Source: Diploptera punctata (taxonomy: Eukaryota > Arthropoda > Insecta > Blattodea > Blaberidae). Taken from it: DNA of 64,000 nucleotides. Location of the stretch: assembly GCA_030220185.1 (NCBI GenBank), contig JASPKZ010003844.1:5556501-5620500 (forward strand). The letters run 5' to 3'. The notes beneath the pieces are model-generated. The model was not told the DNA's origin, searched no databases, and saw only the letters and a list, made by a program, of their open reading frames with translations. Below are positions 21,483-32,855 of this stretch, piece after piece. Numbering within the stretch: position 1 is the stretch's first letter; each line of letters opens with the position of its first letter. The position numbers and the translations under genes are program-made.

Positions 21483-21745
21483 GTCGGTCCCGCTGGTCTA
21501 GTGATAACCGTGCTCGCCTCTTTTTCCGGAGTTCGCGAGTTCTAACCCGTCAATTGATTTTTTTAGAGCGTAAAAATCCCGAGTATCCTACGGATGGGAA
21601 GTTAAGTTATGGGTCCCATGTAGGTTTATGGCAAAAAAAGAGAGTATATCTAGTCTGAAGCAAGAGATCTCTGGGCAAAATGTGTCGGCTCTTTCAGGCT
21701 TAGTTTTGAGTGGTAGAGTCTAGTTAAATAAAATACAAAAAAAAA
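21483..21745 (+). mobile_element. tRNA-derived SINE with A-rich tail
   Basis: The head GGTCCCGCTGGTCTAGTGAT and B-box-like GAGTTCTAACCCG are followed by about 170 bp of body and an A-rich end (AAATACAAAAAAAAAAAATA). It is unlike families A-D. Single copy in this window. Confidence 0.6.
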
Positions 21746-21799
21746 AAATAGATCTTACAAATATACATGTGAATAGATTAGAAGATGATTAGCAATTTA

Positions 21800-22310
21800 T
21801 GGGAGTATTAGCTCATACGAGTATCTGCTATCACTGTGTTGTATTGAATTCTAGGCTATTTTATGCCATGAGTTCACTTGTGAATGTTCTGACAGAACAA
21901 TTGTCTGCTATAGCGCCATGTTATCCGAAATAATATATAATTACTTCAGCTAACAGACTTCGGCTTTCTTATATATTTATTCACTCAGATACTAAGTCCT
22001 TGTACCACGTAATACTCTGTACTAGGTGAGTTTATGGGGAAGTTAGTTAAGTTAATGGGCAAGTTAATGTACACCAGATTTTTATATTGGATAATTTGAC
22101 GTCCCATAAGGGTAGGTTGGCTATTCTGTTTGAACAAGGACTAATATACGTTTTCCATTGTAAGCTTAACGATTTTGGATTAAAATTACCTTCAAATTTG
22201 TATCCTGTTTTAAGGCATTTCTAACATTTTTTGGGGGAAAAAAATCCTGTGTATTTTCCTCAAGTAATCAATTACATACTGCTACAATGTGTGTGTTTTA
22301 CGCTTTATTT
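21800..22310 (+). repeat. Module M, copy 1
   Basis: Shares with copies at 29170 and 30550-31640 the words ACTAAGTCCTTGTA, GGGCAAGTTA, AGGTTGGCTATTCTGTTTGA and GTTTTCCATTGTAA in the same order. Diverged to perhaps 70%. Origin unknown. Confidence 0.6.
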
Positions 22311-22324
22311 ACATTTTTTTGTAG

Positions 22325-22420
22325 ATGGACTCCTCGCATAGAAACCAGAATTCTATCCTGACTACTGGAAATTTTGGTTACATACCAGAAGTCATCCTAA
22401 CCTGGGAATAACTTTACAAT
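22325..22420 (+). CDS. Candidate exon, unknown gene
   Basis: A pyrimidine-rich tract ending TTTTTTTGTAG precedes it and GTAAGT follows it directly, so both splice signals are strong. The 96-bp segment begins with ATG and in phase 0 reads MDSSHRNQNSILTTGNFGYI, then PEVILTWE and TAA (22409-22411), 9 bases before the donor. The phase matches the end of the 20063 exon. The stop means it is a terminal coding or stop-introducing exon. Caution: the acceptor side resembles two decayed module M copies at 29650 and 31571, so it may be part of a repeat. Confidence 0.35.
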
Positions 22421-22783
22421 GTAAGTAAACTATAGCTTGTTAACTAAATTCATGACATGTGATCAGCATGTAGAGTCCCTCATCAGTTACAGGTGGTTTT
22501 CTTAACCTGGAGCAGCTAATTGTATATACCAAATTTTTCATAATGATGGTCATAGATCCTATACTGGGCAAAATTCTGAGAAAATTTCTTTCCCCGGGGA
22601 CTTAAACCAGCGCTTACTCCATAGTTGTGTGCCAAGATATTAAGTCTCATGCCATTCAGTTATGGCACAGGATGCTTATTAATTGCATGGAGAAAAAATA
22701 TGTACAGTAATTAAAACACAAACATGTGAATGTAGTACTGTACAGTCAGTAAAAGGAAGACACATGTTGGCAGGATCAGATAT

Positions 22784-23107
22784 CCATTCATAGTAATTCT
22801 GCCTGAAGGCAGGTCCTTCGCTGCAATCCTAGCATTTTCATGCTATGCTTGCAGCTTTACTAGGAAATTGTAGGTGTGGGAGCTTCCCATTGCTTTCCAC
22901 ACTAGTGAAGGATGGTGATAATGATGCTGATGATGGCCATATGATTTTGGGGACCGTTTGGGTCTTAAAGTTTTCCTGACATTTATCTTACAGGTGAGGA
23001 AAAAATCTGATAAAACCTCACCCAGAAAAACTGCCCCGACCGGGGATCAAACCCGGGCCCGCTGCGTGACAAGGCAGCATGCTACCTCGAGACCACAGCA
23101 GTGGACA
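22784..23107 (-). mobile_element. SINE family B, full length
   Basis: A 9-bp target duplication ATCAGATAT flanks it (22775-22783, 23108-23116). On the minus strand the head has CTCGAGGTAGCATGCTGCC and B box GGTTTGATCCCCGG, the body TTTTTCTGGGTGAGG, and the 3' end carries GCAGAATTACTATG. tRNA-derived. Confidence 0.9.
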
Positions 23108-23304
23108 ATCAGATATAATGGAAGAAAATCAATAAGAATAAATAGTTTAACCTCCAGCATCTGTGCTTGAATAGCCAATATTCTGGTTTATAATTGCATC
23201 AGCAGGATGCAAAATATTGAAAATATTCCACAATTCATGATTTTGAGAGAAATAGTCTATGGACATGGGTGCTGGCATGAGGGTGCAAGGGGTGCATTTG
23301 CTGC

Positions 23305-23550
23305 TCTCCCTATCGGGAAAGAAAATACACAGAAAAAAGTTAATAGTAAAAAAGATTTTTTTTTCTTACAAAGTCAATGTTTGAATAAAAATTCACCCCC
23401 TGTTGGGAAAGAAAGTACACAGAAAAATTTTAAGAACATCTTTTTTATCAAGCCACTCTTTGAATAAAAATTCACTCCCTCTGTCAGGAAAGAAAATACA
23501 CAGAAAAAAATACTTTTTTTTTATTAAGTCACCATTTGAATAAAAATTTA
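23305..23550 (+). repeat. Degenerate tandem repeat, three ~86-bp units
   Basis: GGGAAAGAAAATACACAGAAAA, CTTTGAATAAAAATTCA-type words recur three times with about 86-bp spacing. No coding. Each unit has a poly-T tract. Confidence 0.75.
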
Positions 23551-23800
23551 AGGTGTCTAGGTTGCTGCCCAAATTTGTTCATCATCTTGTCAATGAATTT
23601 AGTGTCCTTCTCTATTATATTTTCCTGTGAACACTGGTTATGTTGTCATGCAATTTGAATTTGACATTAACTTAATTGACAACTTAAATGTATAATTATA
23701 AATTATATTTTATTAGTTAATATAATAGTGTGTAGATGCAGATGCACCTCCCTGAAAGTAATCCTGGTGTCACCTATGTCTGTGGGTAGGAAAATATTGG

Positions 23801-24342
23801 GCTCAACTGCACTTCTACTAGTACTTGATTTTTCAGTTATATTGTTGTAAACTATAGCTCTTCTACATTTACTAAACATTATTTAATATTTTTAATTTAT
23901 TCAAATAATTTTTATAACATTATTAGACAATTTGAAGTATTTATTTAAATATTCAAATCACAATATTATGACACTATTAGAGAATATTGCAATGATAATT
24001 GCTATTTTCTCCACAGAGTATATTACTTAGTCTATGATTTTTCTATTGCTGTTTTGGGTTATTGCTGGTTGGATCAGTGTTAGGGAGTGATAAGTAAGTG
24101 TACACCCATTTTTAATGAACGTTTGGTAATTTTAATATTATTAGTGTATATTTTAAACATAGATTTGGGAATTTATTGCAAATATTAGTCATTTAAATTC
24201 CATAGCGACGGATAGTAATCGAGGATGATAATCAATATGGTTTGATTGTGGGTTATCGCTGGCTCTATAAACTCTGGCGCATGCACACTGTTGTTCCATA
24301 GGACTTCGAAAATATTTCACACTAATTTAAGTGCAGTTTTTC
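23801..24342 (+). repeat. Direct repeat R1, copy 1 (~540 bp)
   Basis: Matches 25206-25744 in the same orientation at roughly 93-95%. Contains GGCTCTATAAACTCTGG and GCATGCACACTGTTGTTC. No coding seen. The copies are 1.4 kb apart. Confidence 0.85.
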
Positions 24343-24570
24343 CAAATATTGTACTCTGTAAAGAAAATCACTTTTAGTAAACTGTAGTACTAAGTAATTC
24401 ACAATTAGATAATTTATTATGACCTCAAAACAAGTATTTTTTTAAATATTCCAAGAAGTATTTCATTTAGTGTCAGGTACACCATATTTCAAATGACATA
24501 TAGCAGAATGCTGTTTATTACAGCACAGTATCAATTATAGCTGAAGAAATTGCTATTTGTTTCATCAGTA

Positions 24571-25123
24571 TACAGGGTGTAAAGGTATAAGTGCCATTCT
24601 TTTCAGTCATTGGGGATGGTCTACAGAATCAAAATATTTCCATGCAACATAGGGTCAAAACTTTCAAAACTTGATATAGTTTTTTTCAGAAAAAAATAAT
24701 TGTTTGTATTTTGAGATTTACTACTTATATCATTAGTAAAAATATGAAAACAATTAAATCAGTAGGTGTACTTACCAAGGAGTTAATATTGGCTTTAAAA
24801 GTGTTACTTACCCCCAGCCATTTTCATAAAATTAAATAATGCATGCTTACATTTGCTAATAATTTGGAATGAGATATATGGCAACATGTTAAAGAGGCTT
24901 GAAACAGCTGAGTGCAAGCCATGGTATGTATGTCAGCTGAGTTTTATCCTGAATCAGCTGGTACAATCTCATCTCCATCCAACAACATTGCCAAATGTCC
25001 AAAATTGTGAACTTTAATAGTTAGTTAAATATTGAAATTAGGAAAAAATGTGAAGACTTTTTATTCTTTGACATGAATCTATTAAAATACCAGTAATGGC
25101 ACTTACACATCTTATACTCTGTA
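24571..25123. mobile_element. TIR element (553 bp) with TA flanks
   Basis: Termini TACAGGGTGTAAAGG and TACAGAGTATAAG, followed in both by TAAGTGCCATT, form ~30-bp imperfect inverted repeats. TA flanks both ends (24569-24570, 25124-25125). It lies between the two R1 copies. No transposase. Confidence 0.6.
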
Positions 25124-25205
25124 TATGTATGGAAATTCTATGTAAAACATTTATTCAAATTTCTCCAAGTTAGTCTTGTCTTACATTTAGTTAATACTTG
25201 TCGTA

Positions 25206-25744
25206 GGCTCAACTGCACTTCTACTAGCGCTTGATTTTTCAGTTATATTGTTGTAAACTATAGCTCTTCTGTATTTACTAACATTATTTAATATTTTAAA
25301 CTTTTTCAAACCATTTTTATAACATTATTAGACAATTTTGAAGTATTTATTTAAATATGCAAATCACAATATTATGACACTGTTAGACAATATTGTGATG
25401 CTAATTGCTATTTTCTCCAGAGTATATTACTTAGTCTATGATTTTTCTATCGCTGTTTTGGGTTATCACTGGTTGGATCAGCGTTAGGGAGTGATAAGTG
25501 TACACCCATCTTTAATAAACATTTGGTAATTTTAATATTATTAATATATTTTTTAACATAGATTTGGGGATTTATTGTAAATATTGGTCATTTAAATTTC
25601 ATAGCGACGGATAGTAATTGAGGTTGATAATCGATATGTGGTTCGATTGTGGGTTATCACTGGCTCTATAAACTCTGGTGCATGCACACTGTTGTTCTAT
25701 AGGACTTTGAAAATATTTCACGCTAGTTTAAGTGCAGTTTTTCC
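25206..25744 (+). repeat. Direct repeat R1, copy 2
   Basis: Second copy of the 540-bp segment; small indels distinguish it from copy 1 (for example the AAGTAAGTGT / AAGTGT difference). Confidence 0.85.
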
Positions 25745-26074
25745 CTTGTTGTACATCATCATACATAAGTGACTTATTTTATACAACATGTTTTTGTATT
25801 TAACTATTAAAGCTGTACACCTATAATTGTAAAAAAATAAAATTTAAGATTACCGTTACAAAGTTAACAGTAAACAAGAAAAGAATAGACAACGTCAAAA
25901 TATAACGTCTATTGGCATAGCCCATTGTTGAGCCATAACCTCTCCTTTGTAAGGAGTTACTAGACCAAATTAATTTTTAGTTAAGTTATTTGCATATAGA
26001 TGTCATGGGTAGCATGTGGTCAACACACCGACCCAATGAGACATCTAACAGGCAACTAAAGTATTACTAGGATG
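25745..26074. other. No gene seen
   Basis: Unassigned AT-rich sequence. Confidence 0.4.
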
Positions 26075-26290
26075 TTGAGGTTGGTAAACTTAGCTCAGAG
26101 GCTTTTTTATTCAGGATTAAGGATTTTTACAAACCTGAAAATCTTAAGGTTTTGGACCCATGACTTAAAGTCTGTCCCAGAGGACTTGCTCCTTGGATTT
26201 TTCCATCCTAAAAAGAAAATCAATCAATCCGTGCTGGGTTTGAACCTGCGACCCTTGGGACCAGAGGCAAGAATCATAGAAACTATTTTT
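26075..26290 (-). mobile_element. SINE family D
   Basis: The minus strand has B box CAGGTTCAAACCCAGC and the body GGATGGAAAAATCCAAGGAG. It matches 26875-27095 and older pieces at 33517 and 37905. Confidence 0.7.
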
Positions 26291-26874
26291 CTGTATTTTC
26301 TTATGGTAATGCCATGGCAAATACTTTCAACAGCAGACCAAATTTGAATAGAAATTAATGCAATGTAGTCATTTCATACAAGTTGAGATAGGTCTTGTGG
26401 TGTAATGTACTCAATGATGTTTCTCTATTTGGTGAAGTTCCAATAGACAGAGTGTAGTTGATAGGTCTCAGAGAGCATTGATAATGCAAAACAACTGCTG
26501 CACAAGACTGATTCATCCATATTACCTTTTGGAGAAACCCTACTGTCACTGTAACCTTACACAGAGAGAGAGAGGTCCGAGGAGCTACAATTGTTAATGT
26601 GTCTACATAAACTGTTAGAAAATGACTCCATAATGTAGGACTATATTCTCAAAGACTGTTTATGGGACTCAATTTTGAATATCATTCTTCTTGTAATTCT
26701 TGTAAGCCCATGTTTCCTTTAACAGAGATTTAGGCGCTCTCCCCCTACAGGGAAGAAATTGAACCATACTAATTTAGTTACTTGTTTTTGTGTAATGTCA
26801 TTTGAGTGATCTGTGATCAGCGTTCCGCCTCATACTAACATCTAGGAAACCAAGGTAGTGCTACAACGGGAAAA
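26291..26874. other. No gene seen
   Basis: A minus-strand frame of 64 codons (26355-26549) shows no domain. A short GA run occurs near 26560. Confidence 0.35.
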
Positions 26875-27095
26875 TTTGGTAAATTTTGCTTAGAGACTTT
26901 TTAATTCAGGCTTAAGGATATTTTACGAGCCTGAAAATCTTCAGACTTGGGACCCACGGCTTAAAGTTCCTCCCGGAGGACTTGCTCCTTGGATTTTTCC
27001 ATCCTAAAAAAATTCATCGACCCCTGTCGGGTTTGAACCTGCGACCCTCAGGACCAGAGGCAAGGAGCATAGCCACTAGTCCACTGTAGCTGACT
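26875..27095 (-). mobile_element. SINE family D
   Basis: The minus strand reads TGGACTAGTGGCTATGC (A box) and GCAGGTTCAAACCCG (B box), then GGATGGAAAAATCCAAGGAG. This is the best-preserved copy of the family here. Confidence 0.75.
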
Positions 27096-27108
27096 TTTAA
27101 TCATTTAA

Positions 27109-27730
27109 TTGAATATCATCAGAGTGCAATGTCTGCAATGGACAAGAATGTATGAAAACTGGATGCTGATTCAATGGGCTCAAACATTATTCACGGTTGA
27201 AGTGTGCATTACTTTGCATCCTGATATCAAAACCATTAATGTCTGGGAGCGAAATGACCAGCATTTTAATGGAGCTTTCATTGTTGAATGCTACCAGCAA
27301 GGTGGTGGTTTAGCACCCTTCTGTGGTGACATGATGGATTGCCAAACACTAGTAATCCACATCCAGGGGAATGTGAATGCACAAAGGTTTGAGAACATCC
27401 TTGTGTCCGTTGTTTGTGGATAAAGAGCATTAATTGGAGCATTTTTCACTTTAAATGAATGATAATGCTCATGATCATTGCATCAACTCTGTGTAGATTC
27501 TTGCAAAGACATACCATTCAAAGGATGTTCTGGCTAACATAGTCTCCAGATATGGATTGCATGGAGCATCCATGGAGATAGCTGAAAACAACAATTGCTA
27601 ACAATTTTCAACCACCACGAACCCTACAGGACCTCATGCTAGCTATCAAAATGTACTTGATAACCTGGTGTCGGGCATGCCACTTTTGCAAGGTTTGCAT
27701 TAGGCGACACATTACTGACTACATTGGAAA
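27109..27730 (+). pseudogene. Tc1/mariner-type transposase relic
   Basis: The frame reads QTLFTVEVCITLHPD, where an active Tc1 transposase has a TDES-type box, then INVWERNDQHFNGAFIVE, a QQGGGLAPFCGDMM stretch (usual GGGSVMVWGGI) and IHIQGNVNAQRFENIL. Frameshifted C-terminal words follow near 27650 (LDNLVSGMP). The second catalytic Asp appears lost (TDES to TVEV) and frameshifts follow 27420, so it is dead. No convincing terminal repeats were found. Confidence 0.75.
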
Positions 27731-28209
27731 TGGACATTAATTTTAGTTTAAGTAATCAGAGAGTTTTTAAAGTTTTTGCATTAAGATAGAATATTTTATA
27801 TTTATAAACAGGTTTACAATGTAATAAAACATCTTCGTGTGCCCACCCAAAGTGTTTTGGACTTTTTAGCAATTACTTGGCTTAATGTATCAACCCCTAA
27901 CCTGGAGGACCAGGTAATTTTTGTTTGAGGTGTTCTTCCTCTAGTCATTAATGAACCAAGGTAGTAGATCTATAGTTGAATCTACTGCCAGATACACTGT
28001 ACTGAAGGGCTCCTTCTCCACTGTATCTGTGATTGAGGTCTTCGCTATAACCCTAGCAAGGGGCCCTCACAAGGTACTATCAGCAGGGCAAGCTGAACCA
28101 AGGTTTTTTTTTACAAGGTGTTACTCATTCCCTTTTTCAACCTGGCTTGGGACAGGCTATAGTGGGGTTTTCTTATTACTTATTAAATCATGTTATTTCC
28201 AAAATATAG
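27731..28209. other. No gene seen
   Basis: A plus frame of 87 codons at 27951-28214 has no recognisable domain. The segment near 28060-28160 vaguely recalls family C SINE ends but is too decayed to call. Confidence 0.3.
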
Positions 28210-28211
28210 TA

Positions 28212-28763
28212 TAGGGTGCTCTAAAATTCCCCTTACAAAACTTCTAGGACTTGTAGAGGGAACTGAGTTGATAATATTTAGAATTGGAAACAATGTCCGG
28301 AAGCTTACCGTTTCTGCGCTACTGCCATTTGAAAACATGTTTTTAACATAACCACTTTTACAAGTAATTTATTATGAGGCGTGACACAGTCCATCACTTG
28401 TTTTAAAATTCAACTCATTAATAACCAAAGAAACAAAATGGAAACTGAATCATGACTTGCATTAATAATCCTGGATACACACTCCACAGTCAATTTTTGC
28501 AGTTTTTAAAATTTCAAAAATATTTTGACATTTCTTTAAAAGCACCAAGTCTTGGAATACTTGGTAGGGAAATTTTTGATTTAAACAAATCTCGAAGCTA
28601 TTATTTGTGGAGACACATGACATGTTCAGGCAATGCTTGTTTTCAAATGGTTGTAGCACGGAAGTCGTAAGTTTCTAGATATGGTTTCCAATTCTAAATA
28701 TTATCAACTCAGTCCCCTCTACAAGCCCTAGGAGTTTTTTAAGGGGAATTTTAGAGCACCCTG
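28212..28763. mobile_element. TIR element with ~100-bp inverted repeats
   Basis: Both ends read (C/T)AGGGTGCTCTAAAATTCCCC inward and stay matched for about 100 bp, including GAGTTGATAATATTTAGAATTGG. TA flanks fit a Tc1/mariner-like insertion. The interior 72-codon frame has no transposase features. Confidence 0.8.
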
Positions 28764-28960
28764 TATGTTGTTTGATAATTTGTTTACTTTTATAAGATAC
28801 ATAACTTTTGTTTACATTTTATTCAGAAATATAAAATATTGTAATATGTAAAACTTTTTATGATCAGTGCATTTAAATTCTGCCACATCTTCAGAATTTC
28901 TCATTTGTTGATAATGTCCATTGCCATTTAATAATTTCTCTATTTTTCTTCTTTTTTCAG
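28764..28960. other. No gene seen; ends in a pyrimidine tract
   Basis: Ends with TTTCTTCTTTTTTCAG at 28945-28960, an excellent 3' splice site. Confidence 0.45.
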
Positions 28961-29054
28961 AGATTTCGAGTTAGTCGGAGACTTGACAGCAGAAGTGAGA
29001 GATGCCATTAGGATTCAAGTCAACATAAAGTTTTCCTGCAATTCAAAAAATTAA
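28961..29054 (+). CDS. Candidate terminal coding exon, unknown gene
   Basis: After a strong TTCTTTTTTCAG acceptor, one frame is open from base 2: DFELVGDLTAEVRDAIRIQ, then VNIKFSCNSKN and TAA at 29052-29054. The first 60 bases are GC-richer than the flanks and helix-like. The phase does not join directly to the exon at 20063 or 22325, so other exons or another gene would be required. Not recognised. Confidence 0.35.
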
Positions 29055-29169
29055 TAATAATTATACCAGTTAAAATTTGTTTTACAGGTGAATTCCATGG
29101 CAACTAACAGTAACATCTGCAACTAGGTCAAGTCCTATTTAAATTTTTTTGAAACCTTTAAATAATTCA

Positions 29170-29680
29170 AGTTTTGGCTATTCTAAGCTACTGTGCCATC
29201 TGTGAATATTCAATCAGAGAATGACTGCTAGCATGTTGGCCAATGTGATAACACATGTTCCTGCTAGAGCCAATTGCCAACATTTACTTACATATAAGGG
29301 GATTTTACCCCAGGAGTCCACCTGCATTAGTGGGCAAGTTAGGGTGAGAAAATGGGCAAGTTAGTATTGGATGGGCAAGTTATGGTGAGAAAATGGGCAA
29401 GTTATGATGAGAAAATGGGTGAGTTAGTGCACCAGATTAATTTAGCATTCACTTGTTTGTTTGGGTTTTTGTGATAAGTTGGCTACACTGTTTGAGCAAT
29501 GACAATATGGTGATTTTAGGTTACTTAGAGCTCAATTTCTCACTTCATTTTAAGGCATTTCTCATATTTTTTAGGAAAAAATCAACATACTTATTTCTCT
29601 CAGGTAACAATAAATTGTTTTTCTGGGTTTTTTATTTGAATTTATGTAGGTAGCATGGTAGCATAGAATTCCTAAGTTTT
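29170..29680 (+). repeat. Module M, copy 2
   Basis: Contains three to four local repeats of ATGGGCAAGTTA with GTGAGAAA spacers (29335-29425), then GATAAGTTGGCTACACTGTTTGA and TTTAAGGCATTTCTCATATTTTTT. It ends near GAATTTATGTAG|GTAGCATGG. Confidence 0.55.
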
Positions 29681-29702
29681 TTTTGTCTCTCTCCCAAAAC
29701 CA

Positions 29703-30003
29703 CCTCTAGTTGGTAAGGTTAAGTGATCCGACTTCAGGCCCTAGGAGACCCTTGGTGTAGTAACAGGTTTAGGTTTGCATCTTTCTAGTCAATCATCATG
29801 AGATATAAGTTAGGTTGTAAACCTTTACCTCTAGATACTGTCTGGTACTCTGTTTTGTTAGAGGTAGAGTCAATCCCAGGGCTTTTGTGCTGCCAGGATG
29901 GTTAGAGCAATTAAAAAAATCCTGACTCTGTTAGGACTTAAACCTGTGATCTATCAGATTGTATATATAATGCCTTAACAAATTACACCTTGGCATGCCC
30001 CAT
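29703..30003 (-). mobile_element. SINE family C, diverged
   Basis: The minus strand follows the family C order: decayed A box, GATCACAGGTTTAAGTCC (B-box region), AGTCAGGATTTTT, CAGCACAAAAGCCC, then GTCTCCTAGGGCC and TCACTTAACC at the 3' end. Confidence 0.65.
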
Positions 30004-30549
30004 CTAGATACAGTTCTGCCTTTAATGTAGGGAAATATCAGCTTTCTGTGTTTTATATATGTAAAATTAATACTTTTATTTTGGTTGCTGATAGCACTAT
30101 AGATAAATGACTAATTAAGTTGAGGAGACGGACCTTTTAGGTAAATATTTCATAATTTTATATTTTAATTTTGCTGATGTAACCTCAAAAAAGTCAATCA
30201 AGGAAGGATAATAAAACAAAAATACTGTATCTAATTTTTTTCAATTTATTTGGAAATATTAATTTCAGACAATTATCAGTTTGTACACTTGGGGATGTTA
30301 AAATATCTTGTATCCAGCATCAATGTATACTTTCAATTCTGGAAAAGAAATTATATATAGCTGCTCTCCCTCTTTTTCCCTACTATATTCCTCAAGTGTT
30401 ATGTACTATGCAAGCTACCAGAGTTACATAAAAATGGGATAAATGCATTATAAATTCAAATGTCAGTCATAATTTGAATGCTTACATGATGGGTCTTGCA
30501 TATTAAACTTTATTTTACAGAATGATAGATCAATAAAATATTTAAATGT
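30004..30549. other. No gene seen
   Basis: AT-rich, unassigned. Confidence 0.4.
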
Positions 30550-31640
30550 TTAGAATAGCCGAAAGTTCCTTGCAAATATTCAATGCCATAAGTCCACCTA
30601 TGAATATATGAATAGAGAATACGTGACTGCTAGCATCATGTTAGCCAATATAATATACATTTCTGCTATCAGTTTGCAGTTTTCATATATTCACTCATTA
30701 CTAAGTCCTTGTATTGTATAATATTATTCATTTTATTTCATTAAGTGAGAAAAAGGGCAAGTTAGTGTACACATTAGTTTACAGTTCATTGGATAATCTG
30801 GCACCCCTTAATCTCGTGCATCTCTAGATATCATATATGTTTGGCATTTAATTATTTTCTCTCTTTGGGAATAACTCCAACTCACTGTGATAGATGGCTT
30901 CAAGCTATTTTTTTTAAATTTCTGAATGCAGTCGTTAGATGGCAGCATCAATTAAAGAGCAAAAACTTGGATGTGACCAAAGTTATCATATGATATCTTG
31001 CTCCTCTAAATTTTTTTTTCTTGAAAATTTATTTTAACCCATTAAACATGAAAATAAAATAATCTCAATTCAGGACACACTAAAAGTTCCCAAATTTTTT
31101 AAGCCCATTTTTTTTTTTTGGCTTCCTAGAAACCTGTAAAACACAAAAATGAGTATATTGTTAAACTTCTCTTCAGGATGCAGGAGGATAAGGATAAGTT
31201 GGCTATTCTGTTTGAACAATGAATGTTTTCCATTGTAAATATAAGAATTGTTGGTTAAAATTATCTCAAATTCTCAATTTTGAGACATTTCTTGCAATTT
31301 TATTGGTGTTTCATTGAAGATCTGGTAGAGGGGGTTACATGTACTGGGTTCACTTTCGTTTATCAGATGGTCATTGTTGTAAACTGCTTTCAAAAATTTC
31401 CGTCTCCTTGAGTACGTTTATCTTCACTGAATTATTTTCTCTGTTAGGGTGTTTTCAATATTTAACATGCGATGTCCTTCAGGTAAATACACCATAATTT
31501 TACACTTTAATTTTATTTACATATTGCAATAATAAACTGTTAATTATTTGTTTTATTTAAATTTATGTAGGTGGACTTATGGCATGAAATTCCCAAACTT
31601 TCTAAGATTTGAGGAAAGTTAATAATTTTTGGCAAAAACT
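30550..31640 (+). repeat. Module M, copy 3, with interruptions
   Basis: 30550-30810 matches the 5' part (ACTAAGTCCTTGTATTGTATAA, GGGCAAGTTAGTGTACAC). 31185-31330 matches the middle (AAGTTGGCTATTCTGTTTGA, GTTTTCCATTGTAAAT). 31540-31610 matches the end (AAATTTATGTAG|GTGGACTTATGG). The stretch between is unassigned. Confidence 0.5.
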
Positions 31641-32150
31641 TGAATTTTATATTTGTCAGATGATACATTTTTACATTAAATGCTAAAATTATATGAGGCA
31701 GGAACTAAAGTGGAGGTTAAAATTGTGTTGCTAATGCATAAAATTGCCCTTTCTGTTTATATTCTCAAGATGTTTTAATGTCTCCCTGTGTACAAGAATT
31801 GCATTTTGGATTGTAACAAAAAAATTATGCTAAAATTAAGAATATAAAAAACTAAATTCTGTATGACATGATTTTTATTAGTAAGAAATGTCAATTTCAG
31901 CAACCAAAGTAGAAAATACTCGTATATTTCTTATACTATCTTTAGATGCAGCCACTTCCATGCTCTTAAACCATTTGCTTCAGGTCTAAATGCCCAGCAA
32001 TTTCTTTATTAAAATCAGGAAAGTAGTAACATTAGTTTTTCTCTATTTCCAAATTCTAAATTTTAGGATAAAAAAGGAAAGCACATTTTTACTAGTGTGG
32101 GCCTAAATGTTAATAGAAGCTAGAATTTAACAATGCAATTTAATTACATG
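31641..32150. other. No gene seen
   Basis: AT-rich, unassigned. Confidence 0.4.
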
Positions 32151-32457
32151 GGACACGCCATAGCGTAGTGGTTAAGGCACTGCACTACAAGCCGGAAGGT
32201 CAAGGGTTCGAGTCCCGTGGGGGTCAGGATTTTTAAACTGACCCAAACCTTCTGGCGGCACTATGGTCCTGGGGTCGGCTCAGCCTCTAACAGAAATGAC
32301 TACCAGACGCTTGTTCTGGGGGTAAAGGTGGCCGTCATGCAGGGCTGACAACCCGGCTGACATCAAGTGCTGATTGTCTAGAAGAAGTGGGAGCCTTAAC
32401 CTCCTACTACCTCAAGGGCCTGCTGAGGCCTATAGTGGGATCACTTTACTTACTTTT
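32151..32457 (+). mobile_element. SINE family C, well preserved
   Basis: The tRNA-like head CATAGCGTAGTGGTTAAGGC (A box) and GGGTTCGAGTCCCGTGG (B box) precedes a body with GGGTCAGGATTTTTAAACTG and the 3' end GGGATCACTTTACTTACTT. Directly followed by a family A SINE. Confidence 0.85.
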
Positions 32458-32855
32458 TGTCCCATACCGTAGCCGAGTGGTTAAGGCAGGAAGCCTTGGT
32501 GCAAATATACGGGACTTGCGCTGGTTTGAGTCTCCATGGGGGAAGAAATTCTCATCGTATTTCGGTCAGTATGGGACCGGTGCCCACCCAGCATCATGAG
32601 GCATTTGGGTAGCTACAATAAGTAGTGGCTCCAGGTTGACAAAACCAGCAATAACGGCTCAGGGACTCAACATGCTGACCACATGTCACCCCAATACTGG
32701 CTGATGATCATCTACCTCTGTGATTGACACATGTGGATGAGGCCAGCAGCCGGATGGTAGGCTAAGGGCCCTCTAGGCCTGTTGTGCCAGGAGTTTTTTA
32801 AATTTAATTGCATAGGTCATGAGTGTCAATTCAAATCTGAGGATGAAAAGACTAA
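32195..32855 (+). repeat. 661-bp tandem duplication, unit 1
   Basis: From GAAGGTCAAGGGTTCGAG to GATGAAAAGACTAA. It repeats with no difference that I saw as unit 2. It spans most of a family C SINE, a whole family A SINE and about 58 bp of flank. Confidence 0.95.
32458..32797 (+). mobile_element. SINE family A
   Basis: Head GTAGCCGAGTGGTTAAGGC (A box), GGTTTGAGTCTCC (B box); body CCCACCCAGCATCATGAGG, ATCTACCTCTGTGATTGACA and GCCAGCAGCCGG. It lies directly after the family C copy. Confidence 0.85.

Noticed and set aside
23801..24342. Promoter from the CTATAAA word
   Set aside because: It is present in a duplicated non-coding repeat with no downstream coding start or initiator context that I can support.
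32151..32230. Functional tRNA gene
   Set aside because: The A and B boxes are good, but the same head with its body recurs as SINE family C.
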